Shown piece after piece: positions 7,668 to 14,499 of a stretch of 21,949 nt of DNA. The DNA lies in NCBI GenBank assembly GCA_002402905.1, contig DHGT01000025.1, positions 1 to 21,949 on the forward strand, read 5' to 3'. Source of the stretch: Desulfatitalea sp. UBA4791 (lineage in GTDB: Bacteria > Desulfobacterota > Desulfobacteria > Desulfobacterales > Desulfosarcinaceae). The position numbers and the translations under genes were made by a program. The notes under the pieces were generated by a model. That model was not told where the DNA came from and ran no database searches. It was given only the letters and a program-made list of their open reading frames with translations. Numbering within the stretch: position 1 is the stretch's first letter; every line of letters begins with the position of its first letter.

Positions 7668-8333
7668 ATGAATCCTCCTGTAAAACTACTCGATCTGGTC
7701 CGACAGCGCATTCGGTTGAAGGGCTATTCCATCAGGACGGAAAAATCCTACACGGAATGGATTCGTAGATATATTCTATTCCACGGGAAACAGCACCCTA
7801 AAGAGATGGGGAAAACGGTCATGACACCGGATGAAACCCGGTGGGTGATATCCGCCATGCGAGGCGTTCACCAGCTGATGGCCGAAATCCTTTATGGCTG
7901 CGGGTTACGCGTGTTGGAGTGTGTTCGACTGAGAGTAAAAGACGTCGATTTCGCCATGAACCAGATCATGGTCCGCGACGGGAAGGGCGCAAAGGACAGA
8001 ATCAATGCGGACACGTCTTGGGGTTGGCAATATGTTTTCCCGGCCGGAAAGCGATCCGTCGATCCCAGGCCCGGCATCCTGCGAAGGCATCATGCACACG
8101 AGACCGGCGTTCGCAGAGCGCTCAAGCAGGCTGCAGAGATGGCCGGCATCGACAAGCCGATCTCCTGCCACACCTTGCGCCACAGCTTCGCCACCGACCT
8201 ACTGGCCAACGGCTACGACATCCGCACCCTGCAGGATCTGCTCGGACATAAAGATGTCAGCACCACCATGATCTATACCCATGTGCTCAACCGCGGGGGT
8301 AAGGGCGTGGTCAGCCCGTTGGATGCCCGATGA
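7668..8333 (+). CDS. intI: Integron-type integrase (IntI-like tyrosine recombinase) lacking two internal segments
   Basis: A 221-residue IntI relative; full-length family members have about 320. The start at 7668 has GGAG five bases upstream and gives the typical N-terminus (KLLDLVRQRIRLKGYSIRTEKSY). All catalytic residues can be placed: Arg81 (YGCGLR), a lysine in GKGAKDR (106-109), His168 and Arg171 (CHTLRHSF), His194 (LLGHKD) and nucleophile Tyr203 (MIYTHV). Residues 113-145 (NADTSWGWQYVF...RRHH) are the extra domain that distinguishes IntI from XerC/D. Two blocks are missing without loss of frame: about 57 residues after Gly48 (second half of the core-binding domain) and about 40 residues after Arg111 (before the IntI insert). 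The protein is probably inactive or altered. No attC array is seen. Confidence 0.85.
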   Translation: MNPPVKLLDLVRQRIRLKGYSIRTEKSYTEWIRRYILFHGKQHPKEMGKTVMTPDETRWVISAMRGVHQLMAEILYGCGLRVLECVRLRVKDVDFAMNQIMVRDGKGAKDRINADTSWGWQYVFPAGKRSVDPRPGILRRHHAHETGVRRALKQAAEMAGIDKPISCHTLRHSFATDLLANGYDIRTLQDLLGHKDVSTTMIYTHVLNRGGKGVVSPLDAR

Positions 8334-8463
8334 CATCAGCGGAGGGAGCGCCGGGATCCGGGGCAGCCAAGCCGCTTCCGAGAGCCTGCACCTGTTATTT
8401 GGGCCATTCGGCAATTCTTTTCCACCAATTTGACGAGCAGAATAATGGTTGAGGAGAATAATA

Positions 8464-8976
8464 ATGGAATTACAACGCTATATCGGTATCGAGCTGTCCG
8501 GCCTGAAAATGGCGCTGGAACGCGTCCTCAAGGGTCTCACCCAGGCGGAGGTAGCGTGGCGGCCGGCATCGGGGTGCAACGCCATCGGTTTGATCCTGTT
8601 TCACATGGCCCGCACCGAAGACTCCTTGCTGCAGGGGCTGCTCCAGAAGAAGCCCTTAATATGGAGCTCCGAAAAGTGGTACGAAAAGCTCGGACTGGCC
8701 AAAGATGAGGAAGGTTCGCACTATAGCGTCGACCAGGTGAATGCCTTTCCAGTGCCGGAGCTGGCAAAGATACTGGCCTATGCCGATGCCGTTCGTGCTA
8801 GAACCAAGGAAAAATTGAGAAGCATGCCGGTCGAGGCGTTCGATGAAAAGGTCAACTTCCCCAACTTTGGAGAGATGCCCGTGGGGGCGCTTTTCTCTTT
8901 CATGATCGCCCATGCCGCCGAACACATCGGGGAGATATCCTACCTGCGGGGAATGCAGCGGGGGATAGATAAGTAG
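8464..8976 (+). CDS. DinB-like four-helix metalloprotein
   Basis: A 170-residue protein of the DinB/YfiT-like fold. The start at 8464 follows GAGGAG with 7 bases spacing; a TTG five codons upstream is less likely. The three metal-binding histidines of the family can be placed at His47 (ILFHMARTED), His150 and His154 (IAHAAEHIGEISYLRGM, the signature last helix). Members bind zinc or nickel and many act as thiol-dependent S-transferases; others have no known role. The name does not imply DNA damage function here. It follows the integrase by 130 bases on the same strand; the AT content and spacing suggest its own promoter, though none is obvious. Confidence 0.85.
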   Translation: MELQRYIGIELSGLKMALERVLKGLTQAEVAWRPASGCNAIGLILFHMARTEDSLLQGLLQKKPLIWSSEKWYEKLGLAKDEEGSHYSVDQVNAFPVPELAKILAYADAVRARTKEKLRSMPVEAFDEKVNFPNFGEMPVGALFSFMIAHAAEHIGEISYLRGMQRGIDK

Positions 8977-9007
8977 GCGCTAAGACGGTGGTATTCAAAA
9001 AACCTTC

Positions 9008-9048
9008 TTGACAAGATTCGTACTCGTCTATAACAACGTACGTTGTAA
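9008..9048 (+). promoter_or_regulatory. Promoter with embedded TetR-type operator, upstream of the alcohol dehydrogenase
   Basis: A consensus -35 TTGACA (9008-9013), a 15-base spacer and TATAAC (9029-9034) are followed by, and overlap, the perfect 14-base palindrome ACAACGTACGTTGT (9033-9046). The 20-base block TATAACAACGTACGTTGTAA recurs with one change at 11136-11155, with the same -35 and the same 15-base spacer. A repressor bound there would block RNA polymerase. It lies 181 bases before the dehydrogenase start, with a repeat element in between. Confidence 0.75.
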
Positions 9049-9100
9049 AGCATCGAAGTCGAAATTGACGGCACTTTAATAGGTCCGGAATTCGTTTTTC

Positions 9101-9172
9101 CGTCATCTCGGCCAAAGCCGGAATCCCGTATTTTCACTAGGTGCAGGATGCCGGATCGGGCCCGGCATGACG
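9101..9172. repeat. REP/MITE-like palindromic repeat element
   Basis: A 72-base unit beginning CGTCATCTCGGCC and ending GGGCCCGGCATGACG. Its ends are imperfect inverted copies (CGTCAT...ATGACG) and it contains internal hairpins, CGGC-CAAA-GCCG and a GC-rich one at 9149-9166. The CGTCAT...GGCATGACG pattern is characteristic of short dispersed extragenic repeats in many proteobacterial genomes. It sits between the operator-promoter and the alcohol dehydrogenase. Only this copy is in the window. Confidence 0.6.
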
Positions 9173-9229
9173 CTTTTTCCACTTATTTCAGGTTCATCGA
9201 CATTAAAGGATTCCGGGGAGGCCCATGCC

Positions 9230-10240
9230 ATGAAAGCCGCCGTGATGCGAGGCATCAAAGATATCCGCACCGAAACCGTACCCGACCCGGTACTCGAACC
9301 CCATGGGGTGATCATCAAGGTCAAGGCCTGTGGGATCTGCGGATCGGATCTGCATGTATACAAGCGCAACGAGCAGGGGACTATTTTCGGGCATGAATTC
9401 AGCGGAGACGTGGTGTCGGTGGGGGACCAGGTCAAGGGCATCGCGCCGGGCATGCGCGTGACCGCCGTGGGATTCAGGCCCTGCGGAAAATGCTTCTGGT
9501 GCAGCCAGGGCAAGGGCCACCGCTGTTCGAACATGGCCCTGCTGGGCTACCAGTTTCCCGGGGCCATGGCCGAGTATGTGCACATCCCTTTTGCAGCCTT
9601 GGGACGAACGGTTTTTCCGCTGCCCGAGGAGCTGAGCTATGAAGAGGCGGCTTCGGTGGAACCCCTGTCGATCTCCTATTTCTCGGTCAACCGGGCCCAG
9701 CCCAAGCCGGATGAGAGCGTCGCGGTTTTAGGGCTCGGAGTGATCGGCCTGTATGCCATTCAGGTGCTGAAGAGTTTCGGAGTAACCAGGATTCTGGCCA
9801 GCGGCCGGAGAGCGGCGCGCCTGCGGGCGGCCACCGAATGCGGGGCGGACGTGGTGATCGATGCGGCATCCCAGGACCCCACGGCCGCTGTGATGGACGC
9901 CACGGCTAAGATGGGCGTCAATACGGTGGTGGAGTGCGCCGGCCAGCAGGCCACCTTCGACCAGGCAGTGGCCATGGCCCGGGGCGGCGGCAAAATCCTG
10001 CTGGTGGGCATTTACGAACAGCCCCTGACCTGGGACCCGCTGCCGGCGATCTCCAAGAACCTCTCCCTGATCGGGTGTCTGGGCGGGAACTTTCCGGCTT
10101 CCATCGAGCTGCTCAGGAGCGGCAAAGTCAGCGCCCGGCCCCTGATCACCCATCGCTTCAGCCTGGACCAGGCCGCCGAGGCGTTCCGCGCCCAACTCCA
10201 GGACCCGGGTGCCATCAAGGTTATGTTCACCATGGATTAG
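9230..10240 (+). CDS. Zinc-dependent medium-chain alcohol/polyol dehydrogenase
   Basis: A 336-residue MDR-superfamily dehydrogenase, related to threonine/sorbitol-type enzymes, that would oxidise an alcohol with NAD(P). The start at 9230 follows GGGGAG with 9 bases spacing; the open frame begins 21 codons earlier without family sequence. Catalytic zinc ligands are Cys37 (CGICGSDLH), His54 and Glu55 (GHEF). The structural zinc site is the four cysteines of CGKCFWCSQGKGHRC (about 85-99). The cofactor domain has GLGVIG and ends its second strand in SGRRAARL. All key residues are present. Substrate unknown. The upstream operator shared with the enoate-reductase-like gene places it in the same TetR regulon, so it probably handles an alcohol intermediate of the same pathway. 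Confidence 0.9.
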   Translation: MKAAVMRGIKDIRTETVPDPVLEPHGVIIKVKACGICGSDLHVYKRNEQGTIFGHEFSGDVVSVGDQVKGIAPGMRVTAVGFRPCGKCFWCSQGKGHRCSNMALLGYQFPGAMAEYVHIPFAALGRTVFPLPEELSYEEAASVEPLSISYFSVNRAQPKPDESVAVLGLGVIGLYAIQVLKSFGVTRILASGRRAARLRAATECGADVVIDAASQDPTAAVMDATAKMGVNTVVECAGQQATFDQAVAMARGGGKILLVGIYEQPLTWDPLPAISKNLSLIGCLGGNFPASIELLRSGKVSARPLITHRFSLDQAAEAFRAQLQDPGAIKVMFTMD

Positions 10241-10383
10241 AAGAGGTTTCAACACCTCCCCTCGCGCCCACATCCGGCGTTGGAACGAGTTGTCCAATCC
10301 TCAAAATACCATACGTATTCCTGCGGTTGGCCAACTCGTCCCGCCTTGACTTTGAACGCGATTGAAGATGTTGAAACCACTTC
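10240..10383. repeat. 144-bp nested inverted repeat between convergent genes
   Basis: The outer arms GAAGAGGTTTCAACA (10240-10254) and TGTTGAAACCACTTC (10369-10383) match in 14 of 15 positions. Inner arms ACGAGTTGTCCAA (10285-10297) and TTGGCCAACTCGT (10327-10339) match in 12 of 13. A short TCGCG/CGCGA pairing lies between, so the whole can fold into one long interrupted stem. It fills nearly the whole gap between the convergent dehydrogenase and TetR genes. It could be a bidirectional terminator, a structured RNA, or a miniature transposable element. Neither arm ends in a clear T run. Confidence 0.65.
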
Positions 10384-10408
10384 GAGGCCAACGGGTTGAA
10401 TGCAACGG

Positions 10409-11035
10409 TCAGGCGAGGATGGCGTTCATGATGTGGCTTTCCACCCGTTGGATGAGCTCTTCTTTGGAAAGGTGCTTCAAGGTCCAGCTGCGTAGCGGAT
10501 AAAGGGAGAGTTCGTAGGCGATCATACCGGCCGTGAAGGCAGGATCTTCCATGGCGAACGCCTTCTTTTCCAGCCCCTTTCGTAATATCGCTTCGATTTG
10601 CCGGATGAAACCGCTCTCCCTGGCCAGGATCTCCTTGAGCAGCTTTTTGGGCAGCTGCTTGGATTCCCTGTAGAGCAGCAGCACTTCATCTTTGTAGCGG
10701 AAGGAAAAACGCATCATCTCGCGGATGACGGCCCTGAGTTGTTCCGCCGGGTCCTCCAGCGCCATGATGGTCTTGTTTTCAAACACACTGCTTTCCGGCC
10801 GGTGAATCATCTCGAAGACCCGGAAGAGAATCTCCTCCTTGCTTTCGATGAAATAGTACAGATTGCTCAAATCGATGCCGGTGGCCTTGGAGATTTCCCG
10901 CATGGAGGTCTGGGCATACCCCTTTTTCGCGAAAAGTTTAGCGGCTTTCTTGATGATCTGCGTGCGCCGTTTTTGAAATACGCTGCTTTTTTCGGCTGCC
11001 ACGGAGCCGCCGTCGGCTTGATTTTTTTTTCTCAT
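10409..11035 (-). CDS. TetR/AcrR-family transcriptional regulator
   Basis: A 208-residue repressor-type regulator. The start at 11035 has AAAGGAAG about 10 bases upstream. Residues 22-68 form the TetR DNA-binding domain (IIKKAAKLFAKKGYAQTSMREISKATGIDLSNLYYFIESKEEIL), with the helix-turn-helix at about 44-63. The remaining helical ligand domain resembles fatty-acyl-CoA-responsive regulators such as FadR of Bacillus or KstR-type proteins, but this is only a general likeness. The first 20 residues are basic and low in complexity. It is convergent with the alcohol dehydrogenase and divergent from the FMN-dependent reductase, and a palindromic operator lies in the divergent region about 105 bases upstream of its start. 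It most probably controls both neighbours, with an acyl-CoA or similar ligand as the inferred inducer. Confidence 0.92.
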   Translation of the reverse strand: MRKKNQADGGSVAAEKSSVFQKRRTQIIKKAAKLFAKKGYAQTSMREISKATGIDLSNLYYFIESKEEILFRVFEMIHRPESSVFENKTIMALEDPAEQLRAVIREMMRFSFRYKDEVLLLYRESKQLPKKLLKEILARESGFIRQIEAILRKGLEKKAFAMEDPAFTAGMIAYELSLYPLRSWTLKHLSKEELIQRVESHIMNAILA

Positions 11036-11114
11036 GAGGACCGCTTCCTTTTAAAATGGGCCAAATCCTGTATTACCGGTGCGCCTGCCGTCAATGGTAA
11101 TTGCCCGAAGGGTG

Positions 11115-11155
11115 TTGACACGCACAGGGTATTTGTATAACAACGCACGTTGTAA
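11115..11155 (+). promoter_or_regulatory. Promoter with embedded TetR-type operator, upstream of the enoate-reductase-like gene
   Basis: TTGACA (11115-11120), a 15-base spacer, TATAAC (11136-11141) and the palindrome ACAACGCACGTTGT (11140-11153, one central mismatch) repeat the layout found at 9008-9048. The 20-base block differs from that copy at one position. It ends 53 bases before the start of the plus-strand flavoprotein gene and lies in the divergent region with the TetR gene, so autoregulation is also likely. Confidence 0.78.
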
Positions 11156-11208
11156 TTGTCTACAAACGATTTTAGCCCCAAACAACTCATGGGGCGGGAG
11201 AAAACCAC

Positions 11209-13167
11209 ATGAAAACACTCGAACATCTGCTGACGCCGATCCGGATCAAATCATTGGACATCGCCAATCGGATCGTGATGCCCCCCATGGGCACCGGGCT
11301 GGGAAACGAGGACGGCACGGTGAGCGAGGCCAATCTGGCCTATTTGCGGCGCCGCGCCCGCAGCGGCGCGGGGCTTTACATCACCGAGATCACGGAGATC
11401 GACCCGGTCGGCGCCGTGGCCCCCACCTGCCTGGGCATCTGGGACGACACGTTCATTCCCGGTTTGCGAAAAATGGCGGACATTGTCCATGCGGCCGGAA
11501 GCAAAATTGCCATGCAGTTGCACCACTGCGGCCGTGAGAGCCTCTACCAGACGCGCAAGCGGACGGCGGTGGCCCCTTCGGCGGTGGGGAGTTTTCTATT
11601 TGGTTTCATCGCCCCGCCGCGCGAAATGACACCGGAGGAGATCCAACAGACCATCCGCGCCTTTGGCGAGGGTGCCCGCCGGGCCAAGGCGGCGGGTTTC
11701 GACGCGGTGGAACTGCACGGGGCCCATGGGTATCTGCTCATGCAGTTTCTCTCCGCTTTTTCCAACCAGCGCACCGATGAATACGGCGGGGACTTCCGCG
11801 GCCGGGCCCGCTTCATGCTCGAATGCCTGGCAGCGGTGCGGCGGCAGGTGGGCGACGATTTCCCCATCTCCATCCGCATCTCAGGCGAAGAAGGCATCCA
11901 AGGAGGGTACACCATCGACGACATGCTGACCATCGTTCCGGACCTGGTGCAGGCCGGCGCCGATCTGATCCATGTCTCGTTCGGCACCCACGGCAATGCG
12001 AAAATCTACACCGATACACCCAATCCCAGCGCGCCCATCGAGTATGCGCCGGGATTCAAGACCGACTTGGCCCGCAAGATCAAGGCGGTGGCCGGCGTTC
12101 CGGTCATTACCGTGGGCCGCTACACCGATCCCTATTTCATGGACGAGGTGATCGCCCGGGGCGATGCCGACTTCGTGGCCGTCGGCCGCCAGCACCTGGC
12201 CGATCCAGACTTTTTGATCAATACCCGCGAAGGCCGGTCGGAAGAGACCTTCGAATGTCTGGCCTGCAACCAGGGTTGTATCGAACGCGAGGCGCTCGAA
12301 GGCCAGCCGGTGCGCTGCGCCATCAACGTCGAAACCGGGCAGGAACTGATCTATCCGACCCAACCCGCGCAAACGCCCCGCAATGTCTGGGTAATCGGCG
12401 CCGGACCGGCCGGCCTGACCGCCGCCGACGAAGCCGCCCGGTTGGGACACAAGGTGACCCTCTTCGAAAAGGAAGAGCATATCGGGGGCCAGATCCGGTA
12501 CGCGGAAAAGGCGCCTCACAAGGCGGCCTACGGCAAGTGGATCCGCACCCTGGCGGCGCGCGCCGTCAAGAGGGGGGTGGATTTGCGCACCGCTACGGAA
12601 GTGACCGAGGCGATGATCGATCAGAACGATCCGGAAGTCGTGATCCTGGCGATCGGCGCCGACAAGGCCGAATGCCCGGCACCGGGGAGGACCATGTCGG
12701 TGGTCTGTGACGCCTGGCAGATCCTCAACGGCGAGGTGCCGCCCCGGGAAGATGCGGTGGTCATCGGCGGCGGCCTGGTGGGCATGGAAACGGCCGATTT
12801 TCTCTGTCAGCAGGGGATCCGCCATGTGACCCTCGTGGAGATGCTGGCCAAGCCGCCGGTACGCCCGATTTCCGCCCATGGCACCATGCTGCACCGGCGC
12901 CTGGCCGCAGCCGGCGCCCGCTTGATGTTCGATACCCGGGTGGAGCGGATCGAGGAGGGGGCGGTGATCGTCTCCACCACCGGCGTCGAAAAGCGGCTGG
13001 CGCCGGTGGGCCAGGTGATCGTGGCGGTGGGGGTGACGCCCCGCCAGGAATTGAAGCAGATCCTGGAGCGCAAAGGCATCCGTCATGTCGTGGTCGGCGA
13101 CGCCAAGCACCCGCGGCGAATCATCGAAGCCACCACTGAAGGCGCCCAGGCCGCCTGGGAGATTTGA
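11209..13167 (+). CDS. 2,4-dienoyl-CoA reductase / enoate reductase family flavoprotein (FMN, 4Fe-4S, FAD)
   Basis: A 652-residue enzyme with the complete architecture of the FadH/enoate reductase/BaiCD family. Residues 1-345 are an FMN-binding TIM barrel (start MPPMGTG; active-site ELHGAHGYLLMQFLS with Tyr175; NQRTDEYGGDFRGR). Cys350, Cys353, Cys357 and Cys370 bind the 4Fe-4S cluster. A FAD domain follows (GAGPAG at 397-402), with an inserted NAD(P) domain (GGGLVG at 520-525) and a C-terminal GDAKHPRRIIEATTEG. NAD(P)H electrons would pass via FAD and the cluster to FMN to reduce an activated C=C bond. The start follows GGGAG. It is driven by the TetR operator-promoter just upstream. Substrate could be a dienoyl-CoA, a 2-enoate or a steroid/terpenoid enone; the sequence does not decide. 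Confidence 0.93.
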   Translation: MKTLEHLLTPIRIKSLDIANRIVMPPMGTGLGNEDGTVSEANLAYLRRRARSGAGLYITEITEIDPVGAVAPTCLGIWDDTFIPGLRKMADIVHAAGSKIAMQLHHCGRESLYQTRKRTAVAPSAVGSFLFGFIAPPREMTPEEIQQTIRAFGEGARRAKAAGFDAVELHGAHGYLLMQFLSAFSNQRTDEYGGDFRGRARFMLECLAAVRRQVGDDFPISIRISGEEGIQGGYTIDDMLTIVPDLVQAGADLIHVSFGTHGNAKIYTDTPNPSAPIEYAPGFKTDLARKIKAVAGVPVITVGRYTDPYFMDEVIARGDADFVAVGRQHLADPDFLINTREGRSEETFECLACNQGCIEREALEGQPVRCAINVETGQELIYPTQPAQTPRNVWVIGAGPAGLTAADEAARLGHKVTLFEKEEHIGGQIRYAEKAPHKAAYGKWIRTLAARAVKRGVDLRTATEVTEAMIDQNDPEVVILAIGADKAECPAPGRTMSVVCDAWQILNGEVPPREDAVVIGGGLVGMETADFLCQQGIRHVTLVEMLAKPPVRPISAHGTMLHRRLAAAGARLMFDTRVERIEEGAVIVSTTGVEKRLAPVGQVIVAVGVTPRQELKQILERKGIRHVVVGDAKHPRRIIEATTEGAQAAWEI

Positions 13168-13189
13168 GGTGAACGCCTCGGCGTAGTCG

Positions 13190-13615
13190 TGCCTTCGATT
13201 CGCGCAGATGATTCCCCGCCGGGAAGGCAAAATCGTGAATATCCTCTCGGCCTCCTCGCGAATGGGCAGCGACTTCTACTCACACTACTCGTCGTCGAAG
13301 TTCGGGCTCATGGGGCTGACCCAGAGCATCGGGCTGGCGGCCGCACGCCACAACATCAACGTCAACGGCATCTGCCCGGGCATCGTTGTCACCCAGCTGG
13401 GCGAAAAGCAGGGCGGCGGCCTGGTTCACCAGATGGCCAGGTATTCGGGCAAGCCCGAAGAGTTGTTGCAGGAAAAGATTCGAAAATCCATTCCCATGCG
13501 ACGGTTTCAGAGCGGCGAGGATATCGGCTACACGGCGCTTTTCCTCTGTTCCGATCTGGCGGCCAACATCACCTGCCAGGCCATCAATGTCTGCGGCGGC
13601 ATGCGTATGAACTAG
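13190..13615 (+). pseudogene. 5'-truncated short-chain dehydrogenase/reductase (SDR)
   Basis: From about 13190 the frame reads as the C-terminal half of an SDR; the first ATG at 13208 gives 135 residues (MIPRREGKIVNILSASSRMG...) against about 250 for the family. Kept are the catalytic serine region (NILSASS), the YSSSK motif (Tyr-x-x-x-Lys), NVNGICPGIV and the C-terminal GEDIGYTALFLCSD. The entire N-terminal Rossmann half with TGxxxGxG is gone, and a TAG stands in frame just upstream. The homologous sequence starts 20-25 bases after the end of the flavoprotein gene, so a deletion joined the two. It cannot bind NAD(P) by itself and is most likely dead. It ends 5 bases before the convergent acyl-CoA dehydrogenase. 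Confidence 0.8.
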
Positions 13616-13620
13616 GAACG

Positions 13621-14481
13621 CTACCCGCCGAAGCCCGCCTCCGGGATCTCCACGATCGCCTTGCTGCCGGCACGGATGGCATCCATGCGGCCGAGGGTGA
13701 CCGGCAGTACGGCCTCGATGAAGTAGCGGGCCGATTGGATCTGGCCGGCGTAGAAGGCGGCGTTCTTGTTCTTCTCGATGAATTCCTTGCGCTCCGCTTC
13801 GGACGTGTTGCCGACCAGCTTGTCGAGGGCCGGCTGGGCCACGGCGGCGCGCCAGAGCAGCATCCAGCCCATGATCACATCGCCCATGGCATCGAGAAAC
13901 GGCGAAGCAAAAGAGAAGGCCACCTTGAAATCGGCAGACATGGCGGTCTTGCCGATCTGCATGGCGGTTTCGGCCAGCCGGTTGACGGCGGTTTCCAGCT
14001 TGCCGGCCAGTTCGGCCAGGCCGGGGGTCTCCTTGGCCCGACTTATGATATGGCCAATGTCACCGAGCAGGGTCATGAAGACGGCACCTTTCTTCATGCC
14101 CAGCTTGCGGCCGAGCAGGTCCATGGCCTGAATGCCGTTGGTGCCTTCGTAGATGGAGTTGATCTTGGCGTCTCGCATCAGCCGCTCGACCGGATAGTCG
14201 CGCGTATAGCCATAGCCACCGTAGACCTGCACCGCCTGCACCGTGCACTCGAAGCCCCGGTCCGTACAGTAGGCCTTGATAATCGGCGTGAGCAGGCTGA
14301 TGATATCCTCGTAGTTCTCTTTCTCTTCGTCGCTGGCCGCGCAGGCCTGCTTGTCGAACAACTCGGCCACATAGTAGACAAAGCTGCGCAGCCCCTCGGT
14401 GTAAGCCTTCATGCCCATGAGCATGCGGCGCACGTCCGGATGGCGGATGATGGGCACCGACGGCGCCTCCTTCTGAAGCAT
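13621..14481 (-). CDS. Large acyl-CoA dehydrogenase, C-terminal part beyond an in-frame amber codon
   Basis: 286 residues that continue, in the same reading frame, the dehydrogenase encoded at 14500-15474. It holds the C-terminal helical domain (VYGGYGYTRDYPVERLMRDAKI), the conserved catalytic glutamate in NSIYEGTNGIQ, and an extra helical domain of about 170 residues found in the ~600-residue dehydrogenases (LLGRKLGMKKGAVF... ending EAGFGG). The first ATG lies only six codons after the amber codon (GRDLAD between), so reinitiation could produce this piece. Alone it lacks most of the FAD site. The intact enzyme would oxidise an acyl-CoA to the 2-enoyl-CoA and pass electrons to ETF. Confidence 0.8.
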   Translation of the reverse strand: MLQKEAPSVPIIRHPDVRRMLMGMKAYTEGLRSFVYYVAELFDKQACAASDEEKENYEDIISLLTPIIKAYCTDRGFECTVQAVQVYGGYGYTRDYPVERLMRDAKINSIYEGTNGIQAMDLLGRKLGMKKGAVFMTLLGDIGHIISRAKETPGLAELAGKLETAVNRLAETAMQIGKTAMSADFKVAFSFASPFLDAMGDVIMGWMLLWRAAVAQPALDKLVGNTSEAERKEFIEKNKNAAFYAGQIQSARYFIEAVLPVTLGRMDAIRAGSKAIVEIPEAGFGG

Positions 14482-14499
14482 GTCGGCCAGGTCGCGTCC

